From: Gallionellaceae bacterium
GTDB lineage: Bacteria > Pseudomonadota > Gammaproteobacteria > Burkholderiales > Gallionellaceae
DNA length: 17,428 nt
Direction of reading: 5' to 3'
Assembly: GCA_021731185.1 (NCBI GenBank)
Contig: JAKFXW010000187.1
Span: forward strand, 1-17,428
Part shown: positions 1-7,398 of the stretch, in pieces
Layout of the letters: every line of letters starts with the position of its first letter
Position numbering within the stretch: the first letter of the stretch is position 1
The notes under the pieces: generated by a model
Told to the model about the DNA's origin: nothing
Databases searched by the model: none
The model's input: only the letters and a program-made list of their open reading frames with translations
Position numbers and translations under genes: made by a program

Positions 1-25
1 TTTTACCGTAGCAGTAACCGTGCCA

Positions 26-258
26 CTAAAAAATTAACCCAACTATTTGTATTACTACTGTTCTATCTTTTACTTTTTCTGTATCAAAGGTAATACCATT
101 TCTTTCCATTTCGAGTAAAACAAGTAACTCCCTACATTGTAAAGAAAATGGAGATTTTCTATTTTTATACGTAGTTTCAAAAAGCTCATATTATTTTTTT
201 AAATACCTCTTCTGTTAAAAATAAGTCTTGAATAAAAAATTTTAAATCCCGCTTAAGG
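26..258 (-). pseudogene. Doubtful decayed reading frame, faint resemblance to family A DNA polymerase
   Basis: On the minus strand a stop-free stretch from about 190 to 28, ending in TAG at 26-28, contains the segment LLEMERNGITFDTEKVK. This recalls the start of the DNA polymerase I polymerase domain (LaeMErnGI.fD). A second stop-free stretch in another frame lies just upstream (about 258-189) and would join it through one frameshift near an A-rich run. There is no start codon with a ribosome binding site. The DNA is much richer in A+T than its surroundings. It may be a broken polA-like relic or simply an open stretch of AT-rich DNA. Nothing else was seen in 1-263. Confidence 0.18.
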
Positions 259-263
259 GCTTA

Positions 264-869
264 TTAAACCAATAATTCCGCCACTGAAACTATTTGTCGC
301 GCCACTTCGCTCAACTTGATACCTTTGCTCATAGCCATTTTTCGCAGTGCCTGATAGGACTCTTCTTCAGACCAGTCGCGCTGCTTCATCAAAATACCTT
401 TGGCGCGTTCAATATCTTTTCTCTCAGCAAGTTGTGTTTCCGCTTTTGCTAAATCCTGGCGCAAGGATTGCAATTCATTAAAGCGCGCAATAGCCACGTC
501 CATAATCGAACTTAAACGTTCGCCCTTCAGCCCATCCACCACGTAGACACTTACCCCCGCGCGAATAGCATGTTGCATTTTTGCTCGATCACCATCATTG
601 GTGAACATCACAATCGGTCGCGGATGATCGCGGCTGATGACGCACAAATGTTCCAAGGTATCGCGATCAGGCGATTCAGTATCCAGAATAATCATGTCTG
701 GCTGCAATCCGCCCACCAGCCCCACCAGATCGGAACTGGCCGTGACGTGTGCCGCAATGTAGCAGCCTGCTTTATGCAAAGCCTGTTTGAGCATCGCCGC
801 ACGATCGAGGTTTTCTTCCACCAGAAGAACGCGCAGTGGCTGACCATGGTTATTTAAGTTTTGGTTCAT
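264..869 (-). CDS. nasT: NasT/AmiR-type ANTAR response regulator (antiterminator)
   Basis: This cytoplasmic 201-residue protein has a receiver domain (about 12-130) with the likely phospho-acceptor Asp63 in the segment IILDTESPD, a linking coiled helix, and a C-terminal ANTAR RNA-binding domain (about 141-197, core ERAKGILMKQRDWSEEESY). The first acidic pair is Glu18-Glu19 rather than Asp-Asp, and the usual receiver lysine is replaced in the segment YVVDGL, as is common in NasT-like proteins. Family members bind two-hexaloop hairpins in leader RNA to prevent termination in nitrate or nitrite assimilation operons. The frame is open upstream to 962, but I chose the ATG at 867-869 because a sigma54-like promoter lies inside the extension and the receiver starts 12 residues later. 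Its target operon is not in the window. moeA, needed by molybdenum nitrate reductases, lies beyond the defence insert. Confidence 0.85.
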   Translation of the reverse strand: MNQNLNNHGQPLRVLLVEENLDRAAMLKQALHKAGCYIAAHVTASSDLVGLVGGLQPDMIILDTESPDRDTLEHLCVISRDHPRPIVMFTNDGDRAKMQHAIRAGVSVYVVDGLKGERLSSIMDVAIARFNELQSLRQDLAKAETQLAERKDIERAKGILMKQRDWSEEESYQALRKMAMSKGIKLSEVARQIVSVAELLV

Positions 870-881
870 GCCAGACCTGTA

Positions 882-897
882 TGCAATAGCTATGCCA
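882..897 (-). promoter_or_regulatory. Candidate sigma54 (-24/-12) promoter upstream of nasT
   Basis: Read on the minus strand the sequence is TGGCATAGCTATTGCA. It keeps TGGCA and TTGCA of the sigma54 consensus with the required GG-N10-GC spacing. Transcription would start near 871, only about two bases before the chosen ATG. The transcript would therefore be nearly leaderless, which is a weakness of the assignment. Confidence 0.45.
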
Positions 898-961
898 TAT
901 ACGCCTATACCCATATTTGTTGCGCCAAACGGCCAAACGAAAGATACGAGCAAAAACATCA

Positions 962-978
962 CGCACCAAATTAATGCA
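962..978 (-). promoter_or_regulatory. Candidate NtrC-type binding site upstream of nasT
   Basis: The minus-strand sequence TGCATTAATTTGGTGCG agrees at 13 of 17 positions with the commonly quoted NtrC site TGCACTATTTTGGTGCA. It lies about 65-80 bases upstream of the sigma54-like element, a reasonable distance for an enhancer-binding activator. This is inference from a single weak match. Confidence 0.3.
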
Positions 979-1003
979 GAATAGGGTTACGCTCGCTCGC
1001 TTT

Positions 1004-1021
1004 GCACTAAAACGGTAGTGC
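1004..1021. promoter_or_regulatory. Perfect 6-bp dyad GCACTA-N6-TAGTGC in the nasT/hsdR intergenic region
   Basis: GCACTA (1004-1009) and TAGTGC (1016-1021) are exact inverted repeats with a six-base spacer. This could be an operator or a short hairpin. It sits between the divergent nasT and hsdR-remnant genes, so it could act on either. Confidence 0.3.
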
Positions 1022-1094
1022 CCATCGCTGTTACTCTGCGAAATAAGACTCTTTGTTATACTCCCCCACCATTCGCAAAGGGAAAGAAACCAGA

Positions 1095-1418
1095 GTGATT
1101 AAGAAAGAAGCCATCACCCGTATTAAAATTAACAAGCTGCTCGAAGCGGCTGGCTGGCGTTTCTTCGCTGAAGGTAAATCGCCTGCAAACATCCAACTTG
1201 AACCCAGCATCACGATCAAGACGCAAGACCTTGATGCCCTCGGCGAAAATTTCGAGAAATCCAGCAAAGGTTATATTGATTTTTTGCTGCTCAACGAAAA
1301 GGGCTTTCCCTCCGACCCCTCGCCCGCGTTTGGGGCGAAGAAGAGTCCGCTGCCGCAGAGGTATGATTCTGTTTCCAATATCACACACAAGGTGCGACAT
1401 TGTCGACTTTCGAAATAA
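1095..1418 (+). pseudogene. hsdR: Truncated type I restriction enzyme R subunit, N-terminal stub
   Basis: From the GTG at 1095 the product begins VIKKEAITRIKINKLLEAAGW and continues with NIQLEPSITI and KGYIDFLLLNEKGFP. This is the beginning of the nuclease domain of HsdR-like proteins, just before the catalytic segment that normally follows as LIVLEAK. At about 1309 the similarity stops abruptly. The frame runs on through unrelated, proline-rich residues to a TAA at 1416-1418. The nuclease catalytic residues and all helicase domains, roughly 90% of a normal HsdR of about 800-1,000 residues, are missing, so it cannot restrict DNA. A purine-rich stretch (GGGAAAG, about 1080-1086) may be its ribosome binding site. 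No hsdM or hsdS is present. The stub marks an earlier restriction locus that was replaced or interrupted. Confidence 0.6.
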
Positions 1419-1524
1419 AAATGATCGCGCCCGAAAATGAATTTCGTAAAAAAACTTTTTTCGCATGTAAGCGAGTGACGAAAAATGCCGGCTGAAAACC
1501 CTGCCTGTCTCGCTCAAGCGTGGG

Positions 1525-1541
1525 AAGAGAGGTATACTCTT
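1525..1541 (+). promoter_or_regulatory. Candidate -10/operator dyad before the ATPase gene
   Basis: AAGAG and CTCTT flank AGGTATA, forming a 17-bp dyad that contains a TATACT -10-like hexamer (1533-1538), 30 bases before the ATPase start codon. No convincing -35 element is visible. It could be the core promoter of the defence operon or a repressor site. Confidence 0.25.
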
Positions 1542-1567
1542 AAGCATAAGCTTGGGGAGGTGAAATA

Positions 1568-2566
1568 ATGGCCAGTGCAGAACAAATTAAAGCTTTGTTG
1601 AAGTCGCACATCAGCGGCGACGATACCCATTTTCTTTCAGTGGCGATGCAGGTTGCTGCACATGAGGCAAAGCTTGGGCACGGGAAATTAGCTGTGGATC
1701 TTCGGGCAATGATTGATGCCGCGAAAATACATCGCGCAACAGATGCCGTAACACGAAAGCCAACTCCGATAGGTCAGCCGCGAGGAGAACTTGCTAACCT
1801 GTTTGAAGTGTCCTACCCACAAGCAAGGCTCTCAGACATAATCCTCGAACAGTCAATTGAGGATCAGCTAAAACGCATAATTAAAGAACAGCGTAACTTC
1901 GCCAAGATCAGAGATCATGGTTTGCACCCACGTCGTAAACTCATGTTGATTGGTCCTCCGGGTACAGGGAAGACGTTGACTGCTTCCGTTCTGGCGGGCG
2001 AGCTTGGTATCCCGCTATTCGTCGTCCGTCTAGATTCCTTGATTACTAAATACATGGGCGAAACAGCAGCTAAACTGCGTCAGGTGTTCGATGCAGTAAG
2101 AGATGTGCGTGGCATTTATTTCTTTGACGAGTTCGATGCCATTGGTTCGCAGCGGGGTCTTGCGAACGATGTTGGGGAAATCCGTCGAGTGCTGAATAGC
2201 TTCCTGCAAATGATCGAGCAAGATGAATCAAGTAGTCTCATCATTGCAGCTACCAATCATCCAGAAGCCCTCGACTTTGCCCTGTTCCGCCGTTTTGATG
2301 ACATGATTGAGTACGGCTTGCCAAGCCATCCACAGATTGTTGCACTACTGAAAAGCAGGCTTGCAGGCTACTCTAAATTGATCAAACGATGGGATGACAT
2401 TGCACACCAAGGTGAGGGTCTCAGTTATGCTGAAATCACGCGTGCAGCAGAGGCTGCTATCAAGGATGCCATCATCCATAATCGTGATGCTGTTTCCAAG
2501 GACGATGTGATGAGAAATCTTGAGGATCGCAAGTCTTTCCATAGTCGTAACCATGCCCCCAGTTAA
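1568..2566 (+). CDS. ietA: AAA+ ATPase, IetA-like component of an IetAS anti-phage system
   Basis: This 332-residue protein has a helical N-terminal region (about 1-95) followed by a single AAA+ module. The module has Walker A GPPGTGKT (129-136), Walker B FFDEFDAIG with Asp187-Glu188, sensor 1 Asn230 in the segment AATNHPEAL, and an arginine pair in LFRRFDD as the likely arginine finger. The small C-terminal lid ends near 320. It has a strong ribosome binding site (GGGGAGGTGA) seven bases before the ATG. The next gene, 19 bases downstream on the same strand, encodes a subtilisin-like protease. An AAA+ ATPase paired with a subtilase is the known composition of IetAS, reported to protect against T-even phages. 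The ATPase probably senses or remodels a target and gates the protease. The family assignment rests on architecture and gene order, and the motif reading is firm. Confidence 0.8.
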   Translation: MASAEQIKALLKSHISGDDTHFLSVAMQVAAHEAKLGHGKLAVDLRAMIDAAKIHRATDAVTRKPTPIGQPRGELANLFEVSYPQARLSDIILEQSIEDQLKRIIKEQRNFAKIRDHGLHPRRKLMLIGPPGTGKTLTASVLAGELGIPLFVVRLDSLITKYMGETAAKLRQVFDAVRDVRGIYFFDEFDAIGSQRGLANDVGEIRRVLNSFLQMIEQDESSSLIIAATNHPEALDFALFRRFDDMIEYGLPSHPQIVALLKSRLAGYSKLIKRWDDIAHQGEGLSYAEITRAAEAAIKDAIIHNRDAVSKDDVMRNLEDRKSFHSRNHAPS

Positions 2567-2585
2567 TACCTAATACTGTAACGTT

Positions 2586-5090
2586 ATGCCAGAACAACAA
2601 CCGGACCTTCGGCGACATTTTGAGTTGACTGATACGGCACAGACTGAGCACTTTAGATCTACTGTATCTGGCTCTCGTGAATCGACTCTTCCGAATCTTG
2701 ACCGACTAGCGCACGGCCAAGCGCTTCTTGGTCAGTTCGCCACCCTAAAAGCTCACGCAATTGAGGCTGCACAAATTCAACGTGATGCCGGTATTGATGG
2801 TGGCTTTGGTATTCAAATCCAATTCAAAAGTCAGCCTGATGTTGAATTAGCCTTTGAAAAGCTATCTCGCAGTAAACAGGGAATAGAACTCCTGAACGTC
2901 CAGCATGGTGAGCATTTCACATATGCCACGGTCTTTGTTCCAGACGGTCGGTTCCAGACTTTGGAAAAAATCATCGAAGATTACATGGCTGATAAGCGAT
3001 CAAGCGATGGCAGCAAATCACTCGACAACAAAGCACTGGTCAATACCATTCAAGAAGTTCGTGCCGCCACCTTCGATGCGCTATGGACGGATGATCAATC
3101 CGTTTTACCGACAAATGAAAACCAAGCCATCTGGTGGGAAATCTGGCTCCCTGTCAGAGAAAACCGCGAAGATACTTTGGCTCGCTTCCGTGCTGTGGCT
3201 GCAGGCATAGGTTTTGAGTTGTCCACCAAGGTCATCAATTTCCCAGAGCGCACTATTTTGCATATGCGAGGTTCGAAACGGCAGATTACACAGTCGATGT
3301 TATTGCTTAACAATGTGGCTGAAATTCGCCGCGCCAAGGAGACAGCTGAATTTTTTGATAGCCTCATCCCTCCCGAGCAGCACGAGTGGGTAGAAAACCT
3401 GTTGAATCGAGCGACGTTTGCAGATGGACAGGTACCCCATGTGTGCATACTCGACACTGGCGTTAATCGGGGTCATCCTTTACTTGAACCTGCGATTGAT
3501 GCTGTCGACCTACATACCAACGATCCTGCTTGGGGGGCGCATGACAACGATGGGCATGGAACCCAAATGGCAGGGCTTGCGCTCTATGGCGACTTGACTG
3601 AGCCGATGGCCTCGAATGCACCGTTCATGGTCGAGCATCGGTTGGAGTCGGTAAAGTTGCTTCCTCATAGCAACGTAAATCAAGGTGAACCGTTCGGAGA
3701 GTTGACCGCCGAGGCGGTGGGGCGTCCCGAAGTGACTGCACCTGATCGCCGTCGTGTTTTCAGCATGGCGATTACAACCACAGATAATCGAGATCGTGGG
3801 CGACCTTCAGCTTGGTCTGCAGCCATTGATAGTTTGGCCTGTGATGTTCTAGGCGAGGGACTGACACCACGCCTTATTGTCGTTTCGGCAGGCAACCTTG
3901 ATGACCTCAATGCATGGCGGGATTATCCAAATAGCAATATAACGGAAGGCATTCACGACCCCGGCCAATCTTGGAACGCGCTGACCGTTGGTGCATACAC
4001 ACAGAAAATCAATATTACCGAACATGACGCTCAGGCTTACCAGCCGATTGCATTGGTTGATTCGCTGAGCCCCTTTAGCACGACTTCGGTAACTTGGCAC
4101 AAGATGCCGTGGCCATATAAGCCTGATGTAGTGTTCGAGGGAGGCAATGCAGCGCGGGATGCCATCAGCCCAGCCACTATGCCTAGCCTCAGTTTACTGT
4201 CCACACATCACCAGCCAACTCAACGCCTACTGACTACGTCAAATGCCACCAGTGCGGCCTCGGCACTGTGCTCCCGCATGGCAGCACAAATCATGGTGGA
4301 ATACCCCAATCTCTGGCCAGAGACGGTTCGCGCACTTATTGTCCACTCTGCTGTGTGGACAGAGCAGATGCAAGCTGATTTTCTTGATACGCGCAAACGC
4401 AAGGACGATTACGCTCGTCTTATCCGCCATTGCGGTTATGGAGTACCGAATCTTGAGCGTGCTCTGTGGAGTTTATCCAATTCGCTAACACTGATTGTTC
4501 AGAATACCCTTCAACCTTTTCAGCGCGATGGCGCCAAGGAGCCGACAGCACGTGACATGCACTTGCATCGGCTGCCATGGCCGAAAGAGGCATTACAGGA
4601 ATTGGGCGAAATTCCCGTCGAGATGCGGGTTACGCTCTCATACTTTGTTGAACCCAACCCTGGAGTAATCGAGCGTGGTGTTAAGGGGCGTTATCGTTAT
4701 GAATCTCACGGGCTGCGTTTTGAAGTGAAACGACCAGAGGAGAACGAGCTGACATTTCGCATGCGCATTAACAAGCGCGCACGAGACGAAGAGGAAGGCA
4801 CATATCAGGGCGGTGGCTCTGACTTGAATTGGCAGTTAGGAGTTGATAATCGCCATCTCGGCTCCCTGCATTCTGACACGTGGAAAGGCACAGCTGCTGC
4901 GCTGGCCGAGCGAGGCATTTTGGCTATCTATCCGGCTCTTGGTTGGTGGAAGACCGCCAAGAAACTAGGTGGTTACAACAACCATGCGCGTTATGCACTT
5001 GTGGTTTCCATTAAGGCACCGGAGGCAACGGTTGATCTCTACAACATCGTTGAACAATCAATTGCAACACCGATCATTGTAGAAACATAA
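2586..5090 (+). CDS. ietS: Subtilisin-like S8 serine protease, IetS-like component of an IetAS system
   Basis: The 834-residue product has an N-terminal domain of about 280 residues, a subtilase domain (about 283-590) and a C-terminal domain (about 590-834). The catalytic triad is visible as Asp290 in VCILDTGVN, His324 in DNDGHGTQMAG and Ser556 in SNATSAASAL, with the oxyanion-hole Asn437 in VVSAGNLDD. The serine motif is N-A-T-S-A-A rather than the usual G-T-S-M/F-A, as in several divergent intracellular subtilases. No signal peptide is present, so the protein should be cytoplasmic, unlike most secreted subtilisins. It lies 19 bases after the ATPase gene and its TAA overlaps the next start codon. 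In the IetAS model it is the effector, presumably cleaving a host or phage protein after ATPase activation. The substrate is unknown. Confidence 0.82.
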   Translation: MPEQQPDLRRHFELTDTAQTEHFRSTVSGSRESTLPNLDRLAHGQALLGQFATLKAHAIEAAQIQRDAGIDGGFGIQIQFKSQPDVELAFEKLSRSKQGIELLNVQHGEHFTYATVFVPDGRFQTLEKIIEDYMADKRSSDGSKSLDNKALVNTIQEVRAATFDALWTDDQSVLPTNENQAIWWEIWLPVRENREDTLARFRAVAAGIGFELSTKVINFPERTILHMRGSKRQITQSMLLLNNVAEIRRAKETAEFFDSLIPPEQHEWVENLLNRATFADGQVPHVCILDTGVNRGHPLLEPAIDAVDLHTNDPAWGAHDNDGHGTQMAGLALYGDLTEPMASNAPFMVEHRLESVKLLPHSNVNQGEPFGELTAEAVGRPEVTAPDRRRVFSMAITTTDNRDRGRPSAWSAAIDSLACDVLGEGLTPRLIVVSAGNLDDLNAWRDYPNSNITEGIHDPGQSWNALTVGAYTQKINITEHDAQAYQPIALVDSLSPFSTTSVTWHKMPWPYKPDVVFEGGNAARDAISPATMPSLSLLSTHHQPTQRLLTTSNATSAASALCSRMAAQIMVEYPNLWPETVRALIVHSAVWTEQMQADFLDTRKRKDDYARLIRHCGYGVPNLERALWSLSNSLTLIVQNTLQPFQRDGAKEPTARDMHLHRLPWPKEALQELGEIPVEMRVTLSYFVEPNPGVIERGVKGRYRYESHGLRFEVKRPEENELTFRMRINKRARDEEEGTYQGGGSDLNWQLGVDNRHLGSLHSDTWKGTAAALAERGILAIYPALGWWKTAKKLGGYNNHARYALVVSIKAPEATVDLYNIVEQSIATPIIVET

Positions 5091-5599
5091 TGATGAACGG
5101 CAAAGACATCGAGAATGATCTTCTTGGCGCGAGTTCGCCCTTTGTCTTTAGTACCGTGAACGAGCGCAGCATCCTCCGGCTCCTAAAGCTCATAGAGTGC
5201 GACAACGACAAGATTGGCAGTTACGCTAAACTCGTGGACGATCGCAACGCCAGTGCCCACCCCAACGGCAACATTTTTTACAGCGAACCCAGCGCGCTCG
5301 ACGCGAAGATCACCGAAATCCTGCGCGTGGTGGACGAAATCCAAACACACTCTAAATCCGTTATTGGACACTGCTACCAGAATTTTTTGCTTGAGAACAA
5401 CGACGCAGATGATCGCGAATACGCCGATGCCACCGACCAAATTCGCGAAGTCCTCATCCATCAGCATTACTTATCGCAAAAAGACATCGAAATCTGCGCC
5501 GCCTTCGACATCGCCAAGGAGTTTGGCATGCAGCCCAATTTCCCGAGCATCGAGTTCCTCCACCAAACTTTGTGCAAAAGTGTGTCACATGAAATCTAA
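5090..5599 (+). CDS. Small protein with HEPN-like R-x4-H motif, third gene of the cassette
   Basis: This is a hypothetical 169-residue, probably all-helical, acidic protein with no signal peptide. Residues 52-57 read RNASAH in the context LVDDRNASAHPNG, which fits the R-x4-6-H signature of HEPN nucleases, many of which are RNases in toxin and defence systems. Its start is TAATGATG: the first ATG (5090-5092) uses the last base of the protease stop codon, so translation is probably coupled to the protease gene. An alternative start is the adjacent ATG at 5093. Its 3' end overlaps moeA by 11 bases. Codon choice is richer in C-ending codons than in the protease gene and closer to the hsdR stub. 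It may therefore be a leftover of the old restriction locus rather than a true third component. HEPN assignment is inferred from one motif. Confidence 0.55.
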   Translation: MMNGKDIENDLLGASSPFVFSTVNERSILRLLKLIECDNDKIGSYAKLVDDRNASAHPNGNIFYSEPSALDAKITEILRVVDEIQTHSKSVIGHCYQNFLLENNDADDREYADATDQIREVLIHQHYLSQKDIEICAAFDIAKEFGMQPNFPSIEFLHQTLCKSVSHEI

Positions 5600-6863
5600 A
5601 ATCACTTCCTTGTCCGACCTCAACACCTTGCATGACTACGACCCAAACGCGATATCGGTGGAGCAAGCGCGTGCGTTTATCCGGCAGTTTCTTACGCCGA
5701 TTACCGGGCAGGAGACTGTGCCGTTGCACACCGCATGGCAGCGTACTCTAGCCAGTGATGTGATTTCACCCATCCATGTTCCGCCGCATGATTATTCAGC
5801 GATGGATGGTTATGCTATGCGCGTTGTTGAATTGGCACAGGCGGGGGTGCAATTAAAAATTATCGGCAAGAGCTATGCGGGTCATGCGTTTGAAGGTACG
5901 GTGGCGGCGGGGGAATGTGTGCGGATTATGACGGGCGCGTTGATTCCGGCTGGTTGCGATAGCGTGGTGATGCAGGAGCATGTTACGGCTGCGGGTGATG
6001 TGATTACGCTGAATAAAAACGTGCGGGCGAGTCAGAACATTCGCCGGGCAGGAGAGGATATTCAGCAAGGTGCGCGGATTCTGGTGCACGGGCAAGTGAT
6101 ACACGCCGCTGAAATGGGTGTGCTGGCTTCGTTGGGGCTAAGTGAGGTGCAGGTTTATCGTAAATTGAAAGTGGCTATTTTTTCTACGGGCGATGAATTG
6201 CAACAACCCGGCACGCCGTTGCTCGCTGGGCAAATTTATGACAGTAATCGTTTTGCTTTAATGGGTTTGCTGGCCGGGCTGAGTTTGGAAATAATTGATC
6301 TGGGCAACATTCGCGATGATAAAGCCATTCTCAAGCAAGCCATGCTGGATGCGGCACAGCAGGCTGATGTGATTATCACCAGTGGCGGCGTGTCGGTGGG
6401 CGAGGCGGACTATATCAAGCAGCTATTAGCGGAAATTGGCGAGGTGGTATTCTGGAAAATTGCCATGAAACCGGGCAGGCCGCTAGCGTATGGAAAAATC
6501 AGGACTAACGGTAAAATTGGCAGCAGTCATTTTTTTGGACTACCGGGCAATCCGGTGGCGGTCATGGTTACCTTTCAACAATTTGTGCGCGATGCGCTAC
6601 TGATATTGATGGGGCAACAACCCAAACCTACATTTACCTTGCAGGCGCGATGCAGCAGCCCCATCAAAAAAATCCCCGGACGCACCGAGTTTCAGCGCGG
6701 CATTGTCAGTCAAACGGCCAATGGTGAATGGACAGTGCAAACCACTGGCGAACAAGGTTCGGGCATACTCAGCTCCATGAGCAAAGCCAACTGCTTCATT
6801 GTATTGCCCGTTGCACTGGGCGATGTTGCGGTGGGGACGATGGTGGAAGTGCAGTTTATTTAG
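5589..6863 (+). CDS. moeA: Molybdopterin molybdenumtransferase MoeA
   Basis: The 424-residue protein matches MoeA, which inserts molybdate into adenylylated molybdopterin in the last step of molybdenum cofactor synthesis. Visible hallmarks are PPHDYSAMDGYAMR near residues 63-76, SGGVSVGEADY (from Ser265), KPGRPLAYG (from Lys294) and GLPGNPVAV (317-325), in the usual order for MoeA. The ATG at 5589 is preferred because the N-terminal extension LSDLNTLHDYDPNAISV resembles that of related MoeA proteins. No Shine-Dalgarno sequence precedes it, and the start overlaps the preceding HEPN-like gene by 11 bases. Translation may thus depend on the upstream gene, or a weak start is used. MoeA activity supports nitrate reductases, which fits the nearby NasT-type regulator on the other side of the defence insert. 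Confidence 0.93.
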   Translation: MKSKITSLSDLNTLHDYDPNAISVEQARAFIRQFLTPITGQETVPLHTAWQRTLASDVISPIHVPPHDYSAMDGYAMRVVELAQAGVQLKIIGKSYAGHAFEGTVAAGECVRIMTGALIPAGCDSVVMQEHVTAAGDVITLNKNVRASQNIRRAGEDIQQGARILVHGQVIHAAEMGVLASLGLSEVQVYRKLKVAIFSTGDELQQPGTPLLAGQIYDSNRFALMGLLAGLSLEIIDLGNIRDDKAILKQAMLDAAQQADVIITSGGVSVGEADYIKQLLAEIGEVVFWKIAMKPGRPLAYGKIRTNGKIGSSHFFGLPGNPVAVMVTFQQFVRDALLILMGQQPKPTFTLQARCSSPIKKIPGRTEFQRGIVSQTANGEWTVQTTGEQGSGILSSMSKANCFIVLPVALGDVAVGTMVEVQFI

Positions 6864-6893
6864 GCTAACCGAGTCCATAACGGCATTCAAATG

Positions 6894-6922
6894 TTGAACG
6901 TATTTTTAGATTAGGGTAGAAT
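6894..6922 (+). promoter_or_regulatory. Sigma70-type promoter of rpmB-rpmG
   Basis: TTGAAC (6894-6899) and TAGAAT (6917-6922) are separated by 17 bases, which is near consensus. The leader before the rpmB ATG at 6957 would be about 28 bases. It separates ribosomal protein expression from moeA. Confidence 0.8.
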
Positions 6923-6956
6923 CGCGGCTCTTTTGCAAACAGGGTAGTAAATAATC

Positions 6957-7193
6957 ATGGCTCGTGTATGTCAAGTAACGGGTAAACACCCGATGGTGGG
7001 CAATAATGTATCCCACGCCAATAACAAAACCAAACGTCGTTTTCTGCCGAATTTGCAGCGTCGTCGTTTGTGGGTAGAAACTGAAAATCGCTTTGTTTCC
7101 ATGCGTATCACCAATGCAGGTCTGCGTACCATTGATAAAAATGGAATCGATGCAATCTTGTTAGAAATGCGCGCTCGTGGCGAGAAAGTTTAA
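6957..7193 (+). CDS. rpmB: 50S ribosomal protein L28
   Basis: The 78-residue product begins MARVCQVTGKHPMVGNNVSH and continues with NKTKRRFLPNLQ and RLWVETENRFV, which is the full-length bacterial L28 pattern. It is a small basic protein of the large ribosomal subunit. Only a weak ribosome binding site (AGGGTAG) precedes it. It lies 29 bases upstream of rpmG, forming the standard rpmB-rpmG operon with its own promoter and a shared terminator. It carries no zinc-ribbon cysteine set. Confidence 0.97.
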   Translation: MARVCQVTGKHPMVGNNVSHANNKTKRRFLPNLQRRRLWVETENRFVSMRITNAGLRTIDKNGIDAILLEMRARGEKV

Positions 7194-7222
7194 GGAGTAC
7201 CTATTTAAGGAGATAAGGGACA

Positions 7223-7378
7223 ATGCGTGAAAAAATTAAATTAGAATCCAGTGCGGGTACAGGGCATTTTTATACCACCGACAAAAACAAGCGCACCACG
7301 CCAGAAAAAATCGAGATTAAGAAATTTGATCCCGTTGTGCGTAAACATGTTGCGTATAAGGAAACAAAGCTGAAGTAA
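7223..7378 (+). CDS. rpmG: 50S ribosomal protein L33
   Basis: This 51-residue protein begins MREKIKLESSAGTGHFYTTD and ends with VAYKETKLK. Its sequence and length are typical of L33 of the cysteine-free (zinc-independent) type. A ribosome binding site (AAGGAG, 7207-7212) lies upstream of the ATG at 7223. It is the second gene of the rpmB operon and is followed by an intrinsic terminator 20 bases after its stop codon. Confidence 0.96.
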   Translation: MREKIKLESSAGTGHFYTTDKNKRTTPEKIEIKKFDPVVRKHVAYKETKLK

Positions 7379-7398
7379 TAGTAGCGTAGTTGAATTGC

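Noticed and set aside
1004..1021. GCACTA-N6-TAGTGC as an NtrC site
   Set aside because: NtrC sites have GCAC and GTGC arms seven bases apart, and here they are ten apart. I kept it only as an unidentified dyad.
1056..1547. 163-codon minus-strand frame opposite the hsdR stub
   Set aside because: It is antisense to a recognisable HsdR segment and has no family resemblance or ribosome binding site.
3095..3457. Minus-strand frames inside the subtilase gene
   Set aside because: They overlap conserved coding sequence with catalytic motifs on the plus strand and show no independent signals.
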